Numbered from the stretch's first letter, positions 1 to 12,905 are shown. The stretch is DNA of 64,000 bases from Biomphalaria glabrata (GCF_947242115.1 NC_074713.1:26446378-26510377); one strand, 5' to 3'. Notes: a model not told the origin generated them from the letters alone. Made by a program: numbers and translations.

Positions 1-279
1 TGTATAGTATGACGATAGTCTGATGCGCATACCACATGGCCATGCAATAAGAACATTTAAATGCGATTTAAGAAACAAACTTAAATCCGAAAATAACTCT
101 GTTTGTGACATTGACCCAGCTCTCACCCATAAGCTAAAAATATACTTCAAAGCATCTGACGTTGTTCTCACAAAAAAAAAAGACTTGATAAGCTCAGCTC
201 TGAATTCTGTTCTAGAAATGTTCTCTAGACCTCTCCTCATGTAGGGATACTTAACTCGTGGAAAGTAGTTGTGTACAAG
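1..279 (+). other. 5' flank of lectin gene 1
   Basis: AT-rich sequence upstream of the first ATG of lectin gene 1. A 73-codon open frame (23-244) has no recognisable domain or signal peptide and is probably chance. It should hold the promoter and 5' UTR, but no clear TATA box can be placed. Confidence 0.4.
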
Positions 280-2439
280 ATGAAGTATTTCACAAAGTTG
301 TTTATTGTTGCAGCTTTCATGGGTTTAGGTAAAGCAAAAAATCAACCGTGTTTTCATGTGTATAGAAAAAGCTATTTCTTAATGAAAATTCAATTCAGAG
401 TAATGCTGTTTTTTAGCGGCCCCCGAAAGGGGAAAAGACGCTATTAGTTTTGTGCGAAATGTCTGTCCGTCTGTCCGTCCGTCCCGTTTAGATCTCGTAA
501 ACTAGAAGAGATATTGAAAATCCGACTTCACAATATTTTAGACCATTCAAAGTTCTGATGCAACGGCTACTTTTTTTTTTCCTGAAAGCGAAAATTCTAA
601 TTTTTAAAATCAATTATGCAAGCAGTTTTTTATAAGAAAAAGCTAATTAGTATGCATTATATGTTAGACCTAATTTAAGACGAATAGTAATCTTATAAAC
701 ATCATTTTCGTGAACATTTTTTCTATATAGCGGAATTTTTTTTTTTTTTTCTTTTTTGAGGATTCGAATATGAGATTGAGCCTTTTCAAAACAATTTACT
801 TTTTTAGTTCGAACCGAGGGTCCCGGGTTCGAATCCTGGTGAAGACTGGGATTTTCAACTTCTGAGTCTACCCAGCTCTAATGGGTACCTGACATTAGTT
901 GGGGAAAAGCAAAGGCGGTTGGTCGTTGTGCTGGCTACATGACACCCTCGTTAACCGTAGGCCACAAAAACAGATGAACTTTACATCATCTGCCCTATAG
1001 ACCACAAACTAGTTAGGCCAGGTTCACATATAACTTTACATTCACTTGCACCTATCCTTTGATCTGCGGGACGGTTGGGGCACTACACAAGATCTGTCAA
1101 CCTTCTTTCTCCATTCTTATCTCTCATTTATAATTTCATTCGAATGTTCTTTCTGAAAATATTGAAGCCTACCTGGGTGGACCACTGGTCGTGCGGTTTG
1201 CGCGCTGGACTGTCGTTTGGATTTATCGACGATCGAAGGTTCAAACCCTGCCTGCTCTCATCCCCCGTCGTCCTGCGGGAGGTTTGGACTAGGAAGTAAA
1301 CTATCTTTAACTCTGAAGGATTATCCGAATTATGTAAAACATTTTACTTCGGGGGCCGATTTTGAGTTTGTGTTTCCACACAAACTGTCTTTTGTAACCA
1401 TGTTTAACAATAGTTTCTTACAAGCAAGAGTGTAACACAACATAGGCTAGTGTTACTCTTATGGATATATTTAAGATTCTTTTTGAGAGCTTACATAATT
1501 ATACTTTTATAACCCTGCCATGCGCACCGCCATACAAGCTAGTGCAAAAGGTGCGCACTGTTAGATACTGGACTGAAAAGGATGTCAACATTAGGAAGAA
1601 GAGATACCGAGTTCCGCCCAAGTCTAGAGCCGACATGAAGAGACCGTGCTAAAGGCAGAAGTTGTTTTGTGTACTTGTGATGTTCTTGTAAATAAACATC
1701 CTTACCTCTCTGAGTTGCTTCCCTCAAGTTATTACAATACTATACAACTGAATAAGTCTATAACAAAATAAAACATTCAACTATTTACTTTTCAGCCACA
1801 TGTCAATCCACCGATGATTGCCCAGCCACTATCCCCAGAGACACGTACCTCAAAATATTTGGCGGCTTTTGCTTTCAGTTTTTGGTATCCCAGAAGCGGA
1901 CCCACACCCAGGCTAGACAAGACTGCCAGAGCCGAGGTGGAACCCTGGCGCTGGTCAAAACTCAGGAGATCCAAACTTTCCTCTACACCGCTCTAAGCAA
2001 TGACTTCCACGAGTCCTACGATAAAATCTGGATAGGTCTGAACGACGTAGACAAGGAGAACGAGTTCAAATGGGAGGACGGCGCCCCTTTGACCTACAGC
2101 AACTGGCATGAGTTTTCAGGGCCGAACTCGACCTCCTACTCCCACGCTCTGAACCACAACGAGAACGACTGCGTGGTGATTGACACTGAGAGCGACGGCA
2201 AGTGGGCAGAGTACCCTTGCGAGCAGCAGTCGTTCCTGCTTTTCTTCCACGAGGCCGAGCTGCACCCTTACATCTGCCAGTACGTGGCCTCTGCTAGCAC
2301 GGCTGTAACTGGAGGTGCTGGTACCACCGTGACGGTCATGGCCAACCCTTGCCCCGCCTTCTCCTGCGATCTTGACTGTGGTATGAGTGGTTTCCAGAAA
2401 GACCAGTCAGGATGTTCAGTGTGCAAATGTGCTGTTTAG
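280..2439 (+). CDS. Secreted C-type lectin, gene 1 (two exons)
   Basis: Exons 280-328 and 1796-2439 give 230 residues. Exon 1 codes for a hydrophobic signal peptide (starts MKYFTKLFIV) and ends at a GTAAAG donor in phase 1. Exon 2 follows a pyrimidine-rich TTTTCAG acceptor and restores the frame. The mature protein begins with a Cys pair (19, 25), then a CTLD: C42, C60, WIGL near 95, W-x-DG near 109-112, a DC and a WAEYPC segment, and a closing YICQY. A Thr/Val/Gly linker leads to a tail of pattern C-x4-C-x3-C-x12-C-x2-C-x-C, like an antistasin half-domain. The EPN position reads SGPN and WND reads WAE, so normal calcium/sugar binding is doubtful. GPNSTS contains an N-glycosylation sequon. 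The intron holds SINEs and other repeats. No AATAAA lies close after the stop; the nearest is about 450 bp on, inside LINE debris. Closest paralogue is gene 5. A role in recognition or immunity is inferred from the family only. Confidence 0.87.
411..735 (+). repeat. Dispersed repeat R2 in intron of lectin gene 1
   Basis: Begins TTTTAGCGGCCCCCGAAAGG, then a GTCTGTCCGTC-rich stretch and a conserved block ending CAAAGTTCTGATGCAACGGC. The same sequence recurs near 39.8, 53.1, 54.1, 54.7 and 56.3 kb in both orientations. No coding potential or terminal repeats are seen; the 3' limit is approximate. Confidence 0.75.
800..1007 (+). repeat. tRNA-derived SINE, family A (5' short)
   Basis: A B-box-like GGTTCGAATCC is followed by the family body (block TAATGGGTACCTGACATTAG, then a GTGCTGGCTACATGACACCC block and a CATCTGCCCTATAGACCAC tail). 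The same body is seen at 29.9, 30.7, 31.7 and 59.5 kb. The A-box half of the head is mostly missing. Confidence 0.8.
1008..1415 (+). repeat. Dispersed repeat R1, split by a SINE
   Basis: Contains TTCTTTCTGAAAATATTGAA, CCTGGGTGGACCACT and, after an interruption, TCGGGGGCCGATTTTGAG followed by GTGTTTCCACACAAACTGTC. Copies lie at 52.2 kb (reverse) and at 55.4/56.1 kb. Comparison with the 56.1-kb copy, where the two halves are contiguous, shows that 1187-1348 is an insertion. Confidence 0.75.
1187..1348 (+). repeat. SINE family B inserted in repeat R1
   Basis: A tRNA-like head (GGTCGTGCGGTTTGCGCGC, then B-box-like GGTTCAAACCC) is followed by CCTGCGGGAGGTTTGGACTA and an A/T-rich tail. A reverse copy is at 6888-7062. 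The insertion point is defined by the uninterrupted R1 copy near 56.15 kb. Confidence 0.75.
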
Positions 2440-2518
2440 GATTTTCAATGTGCAAATATTTTATATTTGTACTATACTATTTTGTCTATTATATTCAGTA
2501 AGCAAAAGTGCTAGCAAG

Positions 2519-2665
2519 AGAGCTAATGTGTTACCAATTTTTTTTAGAGTGCTAATGTGTTACCAATGTTGTCAGAGTGCTAATGTTTTACCAATGTTTT
2601 CAGAGTGCTAATGTGTTACCAATGTTTTCAGAGTGCCAATGTGCTACCACTTTTTTTTAGAGTGT
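2519..2665 (+). repeat. Short tandem repeat just 3' of lectin gene 1
   Basis: About five imperfect copies of a roughly 28-31 bp unit containing AGTGCTAATGTGTTACCAAT. It starts some 80 bp after the stop and may fall in the 3' UTR. Confidence 0.75.
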
Positions 2666-2684
2666 CAAAATGTTGAATGTTTGT

Positions 2685-3200
2685 GATTTTACAAAATGGT
2701 GTTAGCCTACTTTAGTCAAATGTAAATATTCGTTTGTTATGAATCTCATTGCTCTGTTTTGTGTCTGTTCCAATTTCTAAATGATTTCTTGAGTTTAGGG
2801 GTCCCAAACAGAGGATGCATATTCTATTATTGGCCTAAGGTTAAATAACATTTTAGTTTTATGTTCACATTTCATGTATAGACATTTCTTTTAATAAACC
2901 CTAATCCTTTTTTTTTTATTTTAAAAAATAGTTTCATCAATATGGGGATTCCATGACAATTTTTCATTTATTATCACACCTAGGTATTTTGCGTTTTTAG
3001 TCTGTGTGACTGGTATTTCATGATCAAGATAAGTAGAATTTGTTTGTTTTAGGATTTTTTTTTGTTACTGTTAATAACAGATATTTTTTTCTGGGTGGAA
3101 AGACATGCTCCAATTTGATTCCCTCCCATTTCTGTAATTCATCTAATTCTCTTTGTAACTTTCCCTATAGAAACTTTTTTTTAGTTCTTTTTGTTGAGCC
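2685..3200 (-). mobile_element. Decayed LINE fragment (3' part of reverse transcriptase)
   Basis: The reverse strand reads, with frame breaks, like the end of a CR1/L2/Jockey-type reverse transcriptase: LQRELDELQKWEG, then AKYLGVIINEKLSWNPHID, then GFIKRN, then a segment like a tail of this class. A short piece of the same family (about 100 bp) is at 44.5 kb on the other strand. It is 5'-truncated and non-functional. Confidence 0.75.
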
Positions 3201-3224
3201 AATACAGTAAGCTTATTACCTACT

Positions 3225-3290
3225 TTCAAAGGGGGTGCGGGTGGTGCTGTCTGCACAAAGTGACACCCAAGTGGAAAAAATGCACTTTGG
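3225..3290. repeat. Fragment of a G-rich transposon end
   Basis: Reads GGGGGTGCGGGTGGTGCTG followed by GTCTGCACAAAGTGACACCCA. A similar stretch, preceded by TTGGCGTCACTAGGG, is at 50716-50805, which suggests pieces of one terminal-repeat element. Only one end is seen. Confidence 0.45.
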
Positions 3291-4189
<899 letters not shown>

Positions 4190-4394
4190 TTATAAATCTG
4201 GTGTTGACACAGATGGTCGTAGGCTGTGTGTGTTTTTAGCCTACGCTAATGGCCCCAGTCTAGCACTTGACGAGCGGTCAACCGTGACCAGTGACAGTAC
4301 ACACTAGTTCGGCAAGGACCTGTGTGTAAATATTTCGCACTTACATTACGCTTTTATTCTTTGACAATAAGTCACTATAGTTTAATTATCGATA

Positions 4395-5064
4395 TCCAAT
4401 CGTTCCGTATTTTTAACTTAAAACAAATTTATGTTAAATGCCTTTTTTTAAAAAAAAATATCGACAATATGTTCAGAATTTTAAAATAAGATAGTAATTT
4501 ACTAGAAACAATTATTGAAAAACCCTTTTTAGACTTATTTTACATTGAATTTTCTTGCTGAAACCAAACAGATTTTTTTTTATCTGTAAAGAGTGTTCCG
4601 GATTTTGTATTGAAAAAGAAATCAATCTACATTACTTAAATTTTCGTACAAATCGTCGTCAAAAATGTTCCGAATTTTATATTGAAAATCTACCAACACA
4701 AATAATTGTTTGAAATCCCTCTTCTAATAAATAAAACAAATAATCCTCTTCTCATTTACGAATATCGGTTGTTCCGGATTTTTATGAAAAACATTCTAAC
4801 TCTATTTATGTAAAATCACACTTCTGTCGTACATTACATTTAATTTTCGAGCTAAACGTTTTACAATCTAAGTATCGTTAATATTATGTTGCGATTTTTA
4901 AGGAAAACAAGCTCCTAACACCACTATATGGTATTAAAATCTCTCCACAAGGCTGTGGTAAATCTAATTTTCATACGAGACCATTCCAGTAATTAAATTA
5001 ACGGTATTAGATTTATTTAGAATTCTCTTTTTCTCTCATTATATATACAAACATCCGGAACAAT
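4395..5064. repeat. Decayed series of TGTTCCGGATTTT motifs
   Basis: Motifs close to TGTTCCGGATTTTTATTGAA occur near 4402, 4470, 4593, 4667, 4768 and 4880, spaced about 70-125 bp, with a reversed ATCCGGAACAA near 5052. It looks like an old tandem or compound repeat. Confidence 0.5.
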
Positions 5065-5068
5065 CTAT

Positions 5069-5572
5069 TGTTATGACCCTATTGGCGGCGCAAAAGGGTT
5101 AACTATAGGCTCAGCTGACACACACGTGAATCACTCAGGTCAGCGGGGCCATGGACAAGGGACAGTACTACGATTACACGCAAATATGACCAATGTTATG
5201 GTCATGTGATCGAAAGCCTGCGTGTACGAGTAACACAGTGTGTAGGAAAGCGGCAGTTCAAGACCGGAGAGCGTTGAGACCGAGACTGTGAGTCGACCAT
5301 GAAGTCAGTCCTGGTGCAGTCTTCCAGTGAAACGTATGAGTCAAAGAAGAGATAGAGACAGCAGAGTTTTGTACGGTGATGTACAATGTAACATTTTAGT
5401 TGTTGATGTGTTTGTTGCCAATTGTCTAGTATTGGCTGTTACCTACTTATTCACTCATCATTAAAGTACCAGATTGTTTGGAGCCTTGTTGTCAAGTTCT
5501 TGATGTGTTGATGTGTTGTGTTGTGTTTAGCAGTGTTTACAGAAGGCCTGATTAGGAGAGAGGATCGTAACA
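5069..5572. mobile_element. Solo LTR (LTR-retrotransposon fossil)
   Basis: A 504-bp block begins TGTTATGACC and ends GATCGTAACA (inverted TGTTA/TAACA ends), flanked on both sides by CTAT as a 4-bp target duplication. No internal coding region is next to it, so it looks like an LTR left after recombination. A related, shorter and more diverged stretch lies near 39.5-39.76 kb. The family is probably Gypsy-type from end and target-site style, which is inference. Age is moderate, since the target duplication is still exact. Confidence 0.7.
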
Positions 5573-5779
5573 CTATTATAGATACTTGAAACTATTGAGT
5601 TTTTTCGGAAGGAAAATTAAAGGTTAATCAAATTTTCAATAGTTTTTAGTTGTTTTTTTCGATATTAACATGACGGACAGACAGACTGACAGAAAAAACG
5701 CACAAAAATGAGCCTTCAATCCTAATATATATAATATCTTTAATTGAATTATATTAGAGCTTTATGCTCTGGAGATCAT

Positions 5780-6085
5780 GTACCCTCGTTAAATCTCTCA
5801 TGTTAATAAAAAACATTTTTTTGTTACTAGTCCATTGTGACGTAATGGATTTTTCCCTTTGACGTCATATGAATGAATTCTTTAAATGTAATGCTAAAAA
5901 AAACTTGGTGTCTATGAACCCTCGATAACTGGCTCGTATTTATGAAGCCATTTTTAGTCTTACTAGGCCGTGTGACGTAGTGGATTTTTTTCCTTTGACG
6001 TCATATTGAATGAATTATTTTATTGAAATGCTAAAACAACTCGGTGTAGTTTTTTTTATTAAAACTAGTTATCTCACTCGTATTT
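5780..6085. repeat. Two direct copies of a ~150-bp repeat
   Basis: Both copies contain TGTGACGTA-TGGATTTTT-CCTTTGACGTCATA followed by GAATGAATT and an AATGCTAAAA block; the second begins near 5930. TGACGTCA-like palindromes occur in each. No coding potential is seen. Confidence 0.6.
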
Positions 6086-6089
6086 TAAA

Positions 6090-6570
6090 AAGGCATACTA
6101 GCTAGATTTAGATCTAATCTAGATTTTTTAAACTACATCTATATATTTTTTTACAGTATATCTAGATTTTTTAATATAGATCTAGATTTTCTTTTTACAG
6201 TATATCTAGATTTTTAAAAACTAGATCTGGATTTATATTCTAATTAAAACCGTTGTAGACTCTAAATCTAGAATTTCTAGGTCTAGTTGATACTGATATA
6301 GACTAGATCAAGATACAGAATTTCAATTTCTAGACTTAAAAAGTGTAGATTTTGATTTCCAAACGTTTAGATCAATATTGCAATGTTATAATATACAAAA
6401 ACTAATCTACCATCTTTAAATTTAATGTTGCATTCAGTCTATTCATAGATTATCTAGGATTCTAAATTATTCCAAATTTATATTATAGATTTAGATCTCG
6501 TAGATAGGCGCCTATAGATATTAAGAGTGCTAAATCAGAAGTTTAGTTTAAGTAGATCTACATCCTTATT
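6090..6570. other. Tract rich in TCTAGA/AGATCT
   Basis: Dense overlapping TCTAGATCT-like words within AT-rich DNA. Similar tracts lie at 12.75-12.82, 28.5-28.57 and 43.15-43.64 kb. No gene or longer repeat unit is apparent. Confidence 0.6.
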
Positions 6571-6835
6571 CTAGTTCCGTTTAAATGAAAATGCCAATAG
6601 CTCTGTTGATTACTGTGCTGAGGCATCGAAGTACAAGCACGATATATCATATCATATATCTGTTCTTTTCTTTTTTTTTTTTTCAATTACAAATCAATGC
6701 TGAAAGATTATGTAAAATCGCTCGTCTGACATATTGTACATATTCGGTTGACGCTATGTCGTAATGTGTAATATATCTGTTTATCAATAATTGGCTATTA
6801 GTTTGTAACAAGTTTGTTATTAACTTAAGAGCAAT

Positions 6836-7062
6836 GCCTGGTCGTGCGGTCAGCGTGCTGAACTGATTATCTCGACGGTCCCGGGATGTTTGTTTGTTGT
6901 TTTACATGTTTCGGATGTTTCTTCAGAGTTGAAGATAGTTTACTTTTTAGTCCAAACCTCCCGCAGGACGAAGGGGGATGGAAGCGGGCAGGCTTTGAAC
7001 CAGGAACCATCGATAAATCCTAACGACAGTCCAGTGGCGCAAACTGCACGACCAGGCAGGGT
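6836..7062 (-). repeat. SINE family B, full copy reversed, beside a forward head
   Basis: A forward head fragment (CCTGGTCGTGCGGTCAGCG, 6836-6887) is followed by a full reverse copy (6888-7062) that ends GCACGACCAGGCAGGG. The two make a tail-to-head inverted arrangement. A 78-codon open frame across it is a repeat artefact. Confidence 0.7.
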
Positions 7063-7551
7063 TCATACTCTACTCGCTGCTACAGAAGTAATAAAATTAC
7101 AAAGAAAGCTAGATGAACAAAGTTAAACTATTAACTGAACTTATTTCTTGATTTTCTGCCTAGAATACATTTATTTATTTATATATAATTAAAAACCCAT
7201 TAGGTACTTTTTTTCAAAAACAAATTATAGTAGTGTGTAAAATCGTATATATAGATAGGGGGCCTATAGTTTATAGCCATAGGTCACTAAGTCTGGGTCA
7301 AAGTTTACATGTTTACTACGTGTACAATTAATTTTTATTGAAGTAGGAACAATGATTCTAGAATTCTATTCGGTGAAGAAAAATTTGGAACAATCAATGT
7401 TTTTTATGGCTTTTAGAATAATTGGATGTTGTTTAGGATTTAATTAGTTAAAAAAATTAATAACTTGCAGAGCTGAAAGTTTTATACATATTTTTCAATT
7501 AGTCATAAATACACGATTGCTTTTAATTTTTAATGGCTTCATTCTCCATTA

Positions 7552-7554
<3 letters not shown>

Positions 7555-7635
<81 letters not shown>
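7555..7635. repeat. (TA)n microsatellite
   Basis: About 80 bp of uninterrupted TA dinucleotides. The surrounding 7063-8348 is AT-rich sequence in which no gene or known repeat is recognised. Confidence 0.97.
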
Positions 7636-7638
<3 letters not shown>

Positions 7639-8356
7639 ATGCATACTGCATTCTATCTTAAAAAAAAACTACAAATAAATTTTAAAAAATAGGTATAGAA
7701 TCTAGATGTAAATAAAAGTTGGTAAAGATGTGAGTGTGTAGGCTCAGGGACTCACTATTGTTATTTTTTGTTTTAGACTGACTCACAAACTTTACTTTTA
7801 TCACCCATTATATAGGCTACTTAGGTAATAAATGACACTCTCAAAACTGTATTGACTCTTTTATTTATCTCTTATTTAACTCATATTAATAGTATACAAT
7901 GTAAAAAGAAATTGTCAAATGTGATGAAAAGAGAAATATATTATCCAAGCTGGCATCATCATTCAAACATCTTGAATGTCGTAAAATAAGTTTCTACCGG
8001 AAGTACCTCGACTCACATTTCGCAGTTGAACGAAACTCATGCTTAGTTACCCTTAGTGTTGGCAGTCCTGTATATATATATAGTCTATGAGAAAGCTAAG
8101 AGCATAAAATATCGCCTAACAAAAACTATTGGTAAACATAATTTTATTGTTAGTCTAGATCTATTACAAATGTAATGACATGACTGATCCAAACGAATTG
8201 ATACAATTACTCTTCGAAGGAACTGTTTCTTTAAAAACACTTTTATGTTTTTCATGTTGGATACTTTGAACACGTCTCATCAGTTTCCTTTTATTGACTT
8301 ACATCATGTTTTACTGCCATGGCATCCTGTGCAGTTTGATTCATTTAGTCCTAGTA

Positions 8357-10069
8357 CAGGGGTGGGCAACCTTTTTCTACCGAGGGCCGCATTAAAAAAA
8401 TTTGGTGACTGGCGGGCCGCATAAATTATTATTATTTTTTACTCCCAATTGAGGAATTACAACAACAGTTAGCAATTTCTTCAACTAATTTTAGGAATAT
8501 TTTTTTTTTAATTTTGTTGTTGTCTTTTTACATCACAACATTTCAACACAAATGTACAATTGTACTTAATGTGATGCAATTAACTGTTTACATCCGTGCA
8601 TAATGTTCTGTAACTCTAGAACTAGCTTACTAGTTGTTTTGTTCTTGCGACTGCTGTCAAATTACAGTCAGTGAGCATCGACCTGTTCTAACACTTCATA
8701 ATTTTTAAACAAACGAAATAAAGCGTGTTCACAGTTGAATCAGGTTCCGAATAATGTGACAGCTTCGCAGCAAAGTTTTCTTAAGTATGGGAATACAGCT
8801 TCTGGCAGTCATGAAACTTCTGTGGAAGAACTCACTGGAATTACTCTTTCAGGTCATAATTTGCTTAGAGTTATGTCATCTGGAGCTGAATCAGCTTCTG
8901 CATTAAATGGTGAGCTGATGGTATTGAAAACTAGTTCCAAGATCTTAAAATTTGCTTTCAAATTCCACAATCAAGGAATCCAAATAAGTCTTGTAATTTC
9001 ATCCATTTCACTAGAAATAGTTTCACCTTTCAGCTAAGGAAAATGATAAGACCCGATTTCACTCGCTGCCTCAAGAAGTGGAATAACTTTGTTTGAAAAG
9101 ATTTAAGATGCAGATACATTTCATTTGCAAACAAAACATTGTAATGTCTCCAATGATAAACATGAAGTCTGTCTTCAACTCTTCATTAGAAATATTAGTA
9201 ACAAAGTCACAGTCAATGTCCTTCACTGAACGTAACTAATTCTTCCTTGAGATTCCATATTCTTCTAGGCCAGTGAATACTACTGTGTAATCGAACATCG
9301 GAATGTTTTGTTTCCAAATCTTCAAGTACTTCTCGGAAATGCCAGTCATGGCCGGCAGATAATTGAAGGCCCCTTGGCAAAGTGAATTTGGTGGCCTCAA
9401 ATAAAATAAAAAAAAAAAAAAAAGCGACAACAGTAAAATTATTAAATTTATTAAAAACCTATTGTACTTCAACAATAACATTGAGGACAAGTTTAGATAT
9501 TTCTTCTCTAAAATAAAAAAAAAATAAAAAGTCAGTGCAAGGCCCTCACCAATTGATGACCATAAGCACTTTGTCTATGCCTAAAGCTGGCCCTGTACCA
9601 ATAATAAGATCATTGAGAAATCAATTTCAACAATATATTTGATATTCAATGCTTTATTTTATTAAAAAGCCTGTTTTTCGTAGTCAAAGCACGAGCTCCA
9701 TTAGTTGTTACACTTGCCATCTTGTACAAGCCGACCCAACACTTTCAACACAGTTTTTGATAGAATTTAATAAATACTGGCTTGTGTTTGTCTTTGACTG
9801 AATGTTTCGAAATATTGCCATTAAGAATAAACTTTTTAGAATGACGTTTAAAGACAATATTTCTTTAGCCTCTTCATGATAAGTGATAAGAATCAGAAGT
9901 TTCAATTATTTCTAGATCTATAGATATTTACAATTATTTATAGAAATATATTTGCATTTTTTATATGTGTTATGTGTGGGAACACCTGATTTCTTTAAGC
10001 GTCGGCGGGCCGCATAAAATACTTCGGCGGGCCGCATGTGGCCCGCGTGTCGTAATTTGCCCACCCCTG
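8357..10069 (-). mobile_element. hAT-type DNA transposon, decayed copy E
   Basis: Terminal inverted repeats CAGGGGTGGGCAACC / TTGCCCACCCCTG enclose 1713 bp, flanked by an exact 8-bp duplication TCCTAGTA (8349-8356 and 10070-10077), the hAT signature. Subterminal GGGCCGC blocks mirror each other. On the reverse strand about 9665-9722 one frame reads MASVTTNGARALTTKNR, resembling the conserved TTDGARA motif of hAT transposases. Elsewhere the reverse strand has only short open stretches (for example 9236-9490), so the transposase is not intact. A 100-codon forward frame at 8735 is not thought to be a gene. Copy F is at 61.2 kb. Confidence 0.88.
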
Positions 10070-10149
10070 TCCTAGTATATAGAAGTAGCCTACAACACGC
10101 GTTCATTATGTCTCTATGACAGTGGCGGACAGGGTGTCAAAATAGGCCC

Positions 10150-11300
10150 TCCAATTACAGCTGAACGCATGTTTCTTCTGAATGACTTTATAGTAAATTG
10201 GACTCTTTACAATTTGCTTACCAAAAGGGTAAAGTTGTAACCATCCTAAAAAGTCTAAATTGTGTCTAAAAACATCTGGACTTACTTAACACTTGTGTAA
10301 AATTTTTCTTTATTGATTTCTCATCAGCTTTTAATACCATACAACCTCATTTACTGATTGAAAAAATGAAAGCGTTGAAGATTAGTCCATATGTAATACA
10401 ATGGGCTAATGAATTTTTGACCCAGAGACCTCAGAGGGTTAGGGTAAAAATATAATAACAAATACATGTATAGTAAACACATCCCCATTCTGGTTCATTT
10501 TGTACACTAAAGATTTTCAATCCGATAGTCCTTTTTGCTCCTTCACAAAATTCGCTGATGATGCGGCTCTTCTTGCCCTGCTCTCAGAGAACTCAGGCGT
10601 AAATTAGTATTTCAGGGAAAAATGGCATATTGAAAATTACTGTAAAGATAATATTAAAATATTAAATGTAGATAAACCACGAAGAAATGATAATCGATTA
10701 TTGTAGGGAAAAGAAGGAAAATGATGTTGTTTCTGTAGCTGGAGCGACTATTGAAATAGTGCAAACTTTTAAATACCTTGGTACTATCTTAGACAATAAA
10801 TTAAATTTTACTGCAAATACTGATTATATCAGGGAACAAACATCAAAGATAACGATTACTTAGAAAAATGTCATCATTTAGTGTTAGCGAAAAGGCCTTG
10901 GCAATCTTTTATCATGCTCACATCTGCAATATTTTAAGTTTTAATACCACTGCCTGGTATGGTAATCTAAGCATTAAAAATAAAAATAAACATCATAGGA
11001 TACTAAATGCTTCAGGTCAAGTCATTGACAAAAAAAACCCATTGGGCAGCTGTTAGAGACAAACATCCCTAAAAAAGATTCTTGAAATAAAAAATTGACC
11101 TTTGGGTCTGGATTTTGTGATTTTGCTATCACAAAAGAAAAAGAGATACAAGACACCGATAGCAAAGACAAACAGACACAAAAACTCTTTTATTCAACTA
11201 TCTGATATAAACTTTTCGCATTCTGGGGTGAATGTATTTTGGTGGTTTTCTCTAGTCTAGTTTTTCTTGTAGTAGTCTGACGTGTAAATAGATATATTTT
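10150..11300 (+). mobile_element. Rex1/CR1-like LINE, degraded reverse transcriptase
   Basis: With frame breaks the forward strand reads FERMFLLNDFIV, LDSLQFAYQ, FFFIDFSSAFNTIQPHLL, WANEFLTQRPQRV, then KFADDAALLALLS (catalytic FADD), then TFKYLGTILDNKLNFTAN and AWYGNLS. The order and wording match the Rex1/CR1 class of reverse transcriptases. A 3' segment with the motif PIAKTNRHKNSF and a 3' UTR follow. The 5' end and endonuclease are absent. The same 3' end occurs alone near 51.0-51.2 kb. Confidence 0.82.
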
Positions 11301-11622
11301 GTCTCTAGATATTGTAATTTTGGCAGAGTGATGAAACTTGTTAAGATGTACTAGAAGAGCTATGAAGACTTGTACTGGAGTTCTTTACTAACACATCACA
11401 TCACAGAGTTGACCTCTTTCAGTCGTATATGACTATAGTTCATCTCGCACAACACGTTTTCATGTGACTGAAGATCCCTATTCTCAGTAGACATTCCCGT
11501 CCACGTGTATTACAGGTTAAGTTGGCATTTTTTTGGTGGGAGAGAAGACCACCATTTTTCGTTTGTCACGCTTTTCTTCCAGATCTGAGGCCAATGCTTT
11601 TTTGCTGTTCCAGCTTTCTTGG

Positions 11623-11990
11623 TCATCATCTCTGTCCACATAGTGCGGTCTAGGGCTATGTTTTCCCAGTGGTCAGCATCAATGTCCACATAGTGCGGTC
11701 TAGGGCTATGTTTTCCCAGTAGTCAGCATCAATGTCCACATAGTGCGGTCTAGGGCTATGTTTTCCCAGTAGTCAGCATCAATGTCCACATAGTGCGGTC
11801 TAGGGCTATGTTTTCCCAGTAGTCAGCATCAATGTCCACATAGTGCGGTCTAGGGCTATGTCTTCCCAGTAGTCAGCATCAATGTCCACATAGTGCGGTC
11901 TAGGGCTATGTTTTCCCAGTAGTTAGCATCAATGTCCACATAGTGCGGTCTAGGGCTATGTCTTCCCAGTAGTCAGCATCAATGTCCACT
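11623..11990 (-). repeat. 50-bp tandem repeat made of LINE coding sequence
   Basis: About seven copies of a 50-bp unit containing CACATAGTGCGGTCTAGGGC, nearly identical to each other. On the reverse strand the unit encodes the LINE segment ENIALDRTMW. Because 50 is not a multiple of three the frame shifts with each copy. Confidence 0.92.
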
Positions 11991-12396
11991 GCTATGAAGT
12001 TAGGTTTGTTGTACATCCACAAATCGGAGGTTTTTCTTTAAACTTGTCGCGAGTTGTCCATAAAGGATGACTTTCAGGATACGATTGTCCTCCAACCGGC
12101 GACATGACTAAGCCAGTAAGGTTTTGTCTGAGGATTGTAAAGATGCTGGGAAGACCCGTTCGAGCAAGCACCTCAGTGTTACACTTTCTTGCCATGTGAT
12201 TTTCAAGAACCTTCGGAGGTAGCGCAAGGCAAAGGAATTTAATTTTCTCTCTTGCTTTGCATTGGTTATACTAGTCCATGACTCTTCCGTACGGTAGCGT
12301 GCTCAAAACACATACCTTTGTAGAATTACATTTTGGTCGCTGTTGGGAGCTTCCCAAACTCTTAGTCTGAGTCTAGCGAAGGTTGACGCAGCCTTA

Positions 12397-12905
12397 CATA
12401 TGCATTTTTACAATACATCTATTCAAGTCACTCCTTCATGGAGGATGGGCGGACGCTGAGCTCATAAACAGCTGTAACAATTTCCCTAGAAATGTAACAG
12501 TTGATGTATATCGCTGAGAAAAGAAGTACTAACTCATTGACCACATGGGGAAAACTCTAGTTTGACCGTTAAAATTTTTCAAAGTAAAAAATAAATAAAT
12601 ATAAATTTGTTTGGAGACTATATCTAGGTCTAGAGCCAGCATGATGTTGTCAGCCGTTTTACCGCAATCATGCCATATCAGCAAATTTAAAGTTGCTTTA
12701 ATTGTATTGAAGTATTTAAGCGTTGTTCATATTTTAACGTAAATCTAATATATATTACATCTAGATTCTAAATATAGTTTTCGAAGTAGATCTAGATTCT
12801 AGACTAGATCTAAAAGTTCTAATTATTTTTTAAAAATTATTTTATTATATTTTAATAATAAAGGTATTGTATTAAAAAACAACAACAACAACATATGTTG
12901 AAACT
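12397..12905. other. AT-rich insertion within the antisense LINE
   Basis: LINE similarity stops after LEQEI (reverse strand, about 12906) and resumes with KAASTFARL at about 12396, leaving some 500 bp of unrelated AT-rich DNA. It includes (AAC)n at one side and TCTAGA-rich words. No terminal repeats or genes are recognised. Confidence 0.6.

Noticed and set aside
9236-9490. 84-codon reverse ORF inside hAT copy E
   Set aside because: Taken as a remnant or chance frame of the transposon rather than a separate gene.
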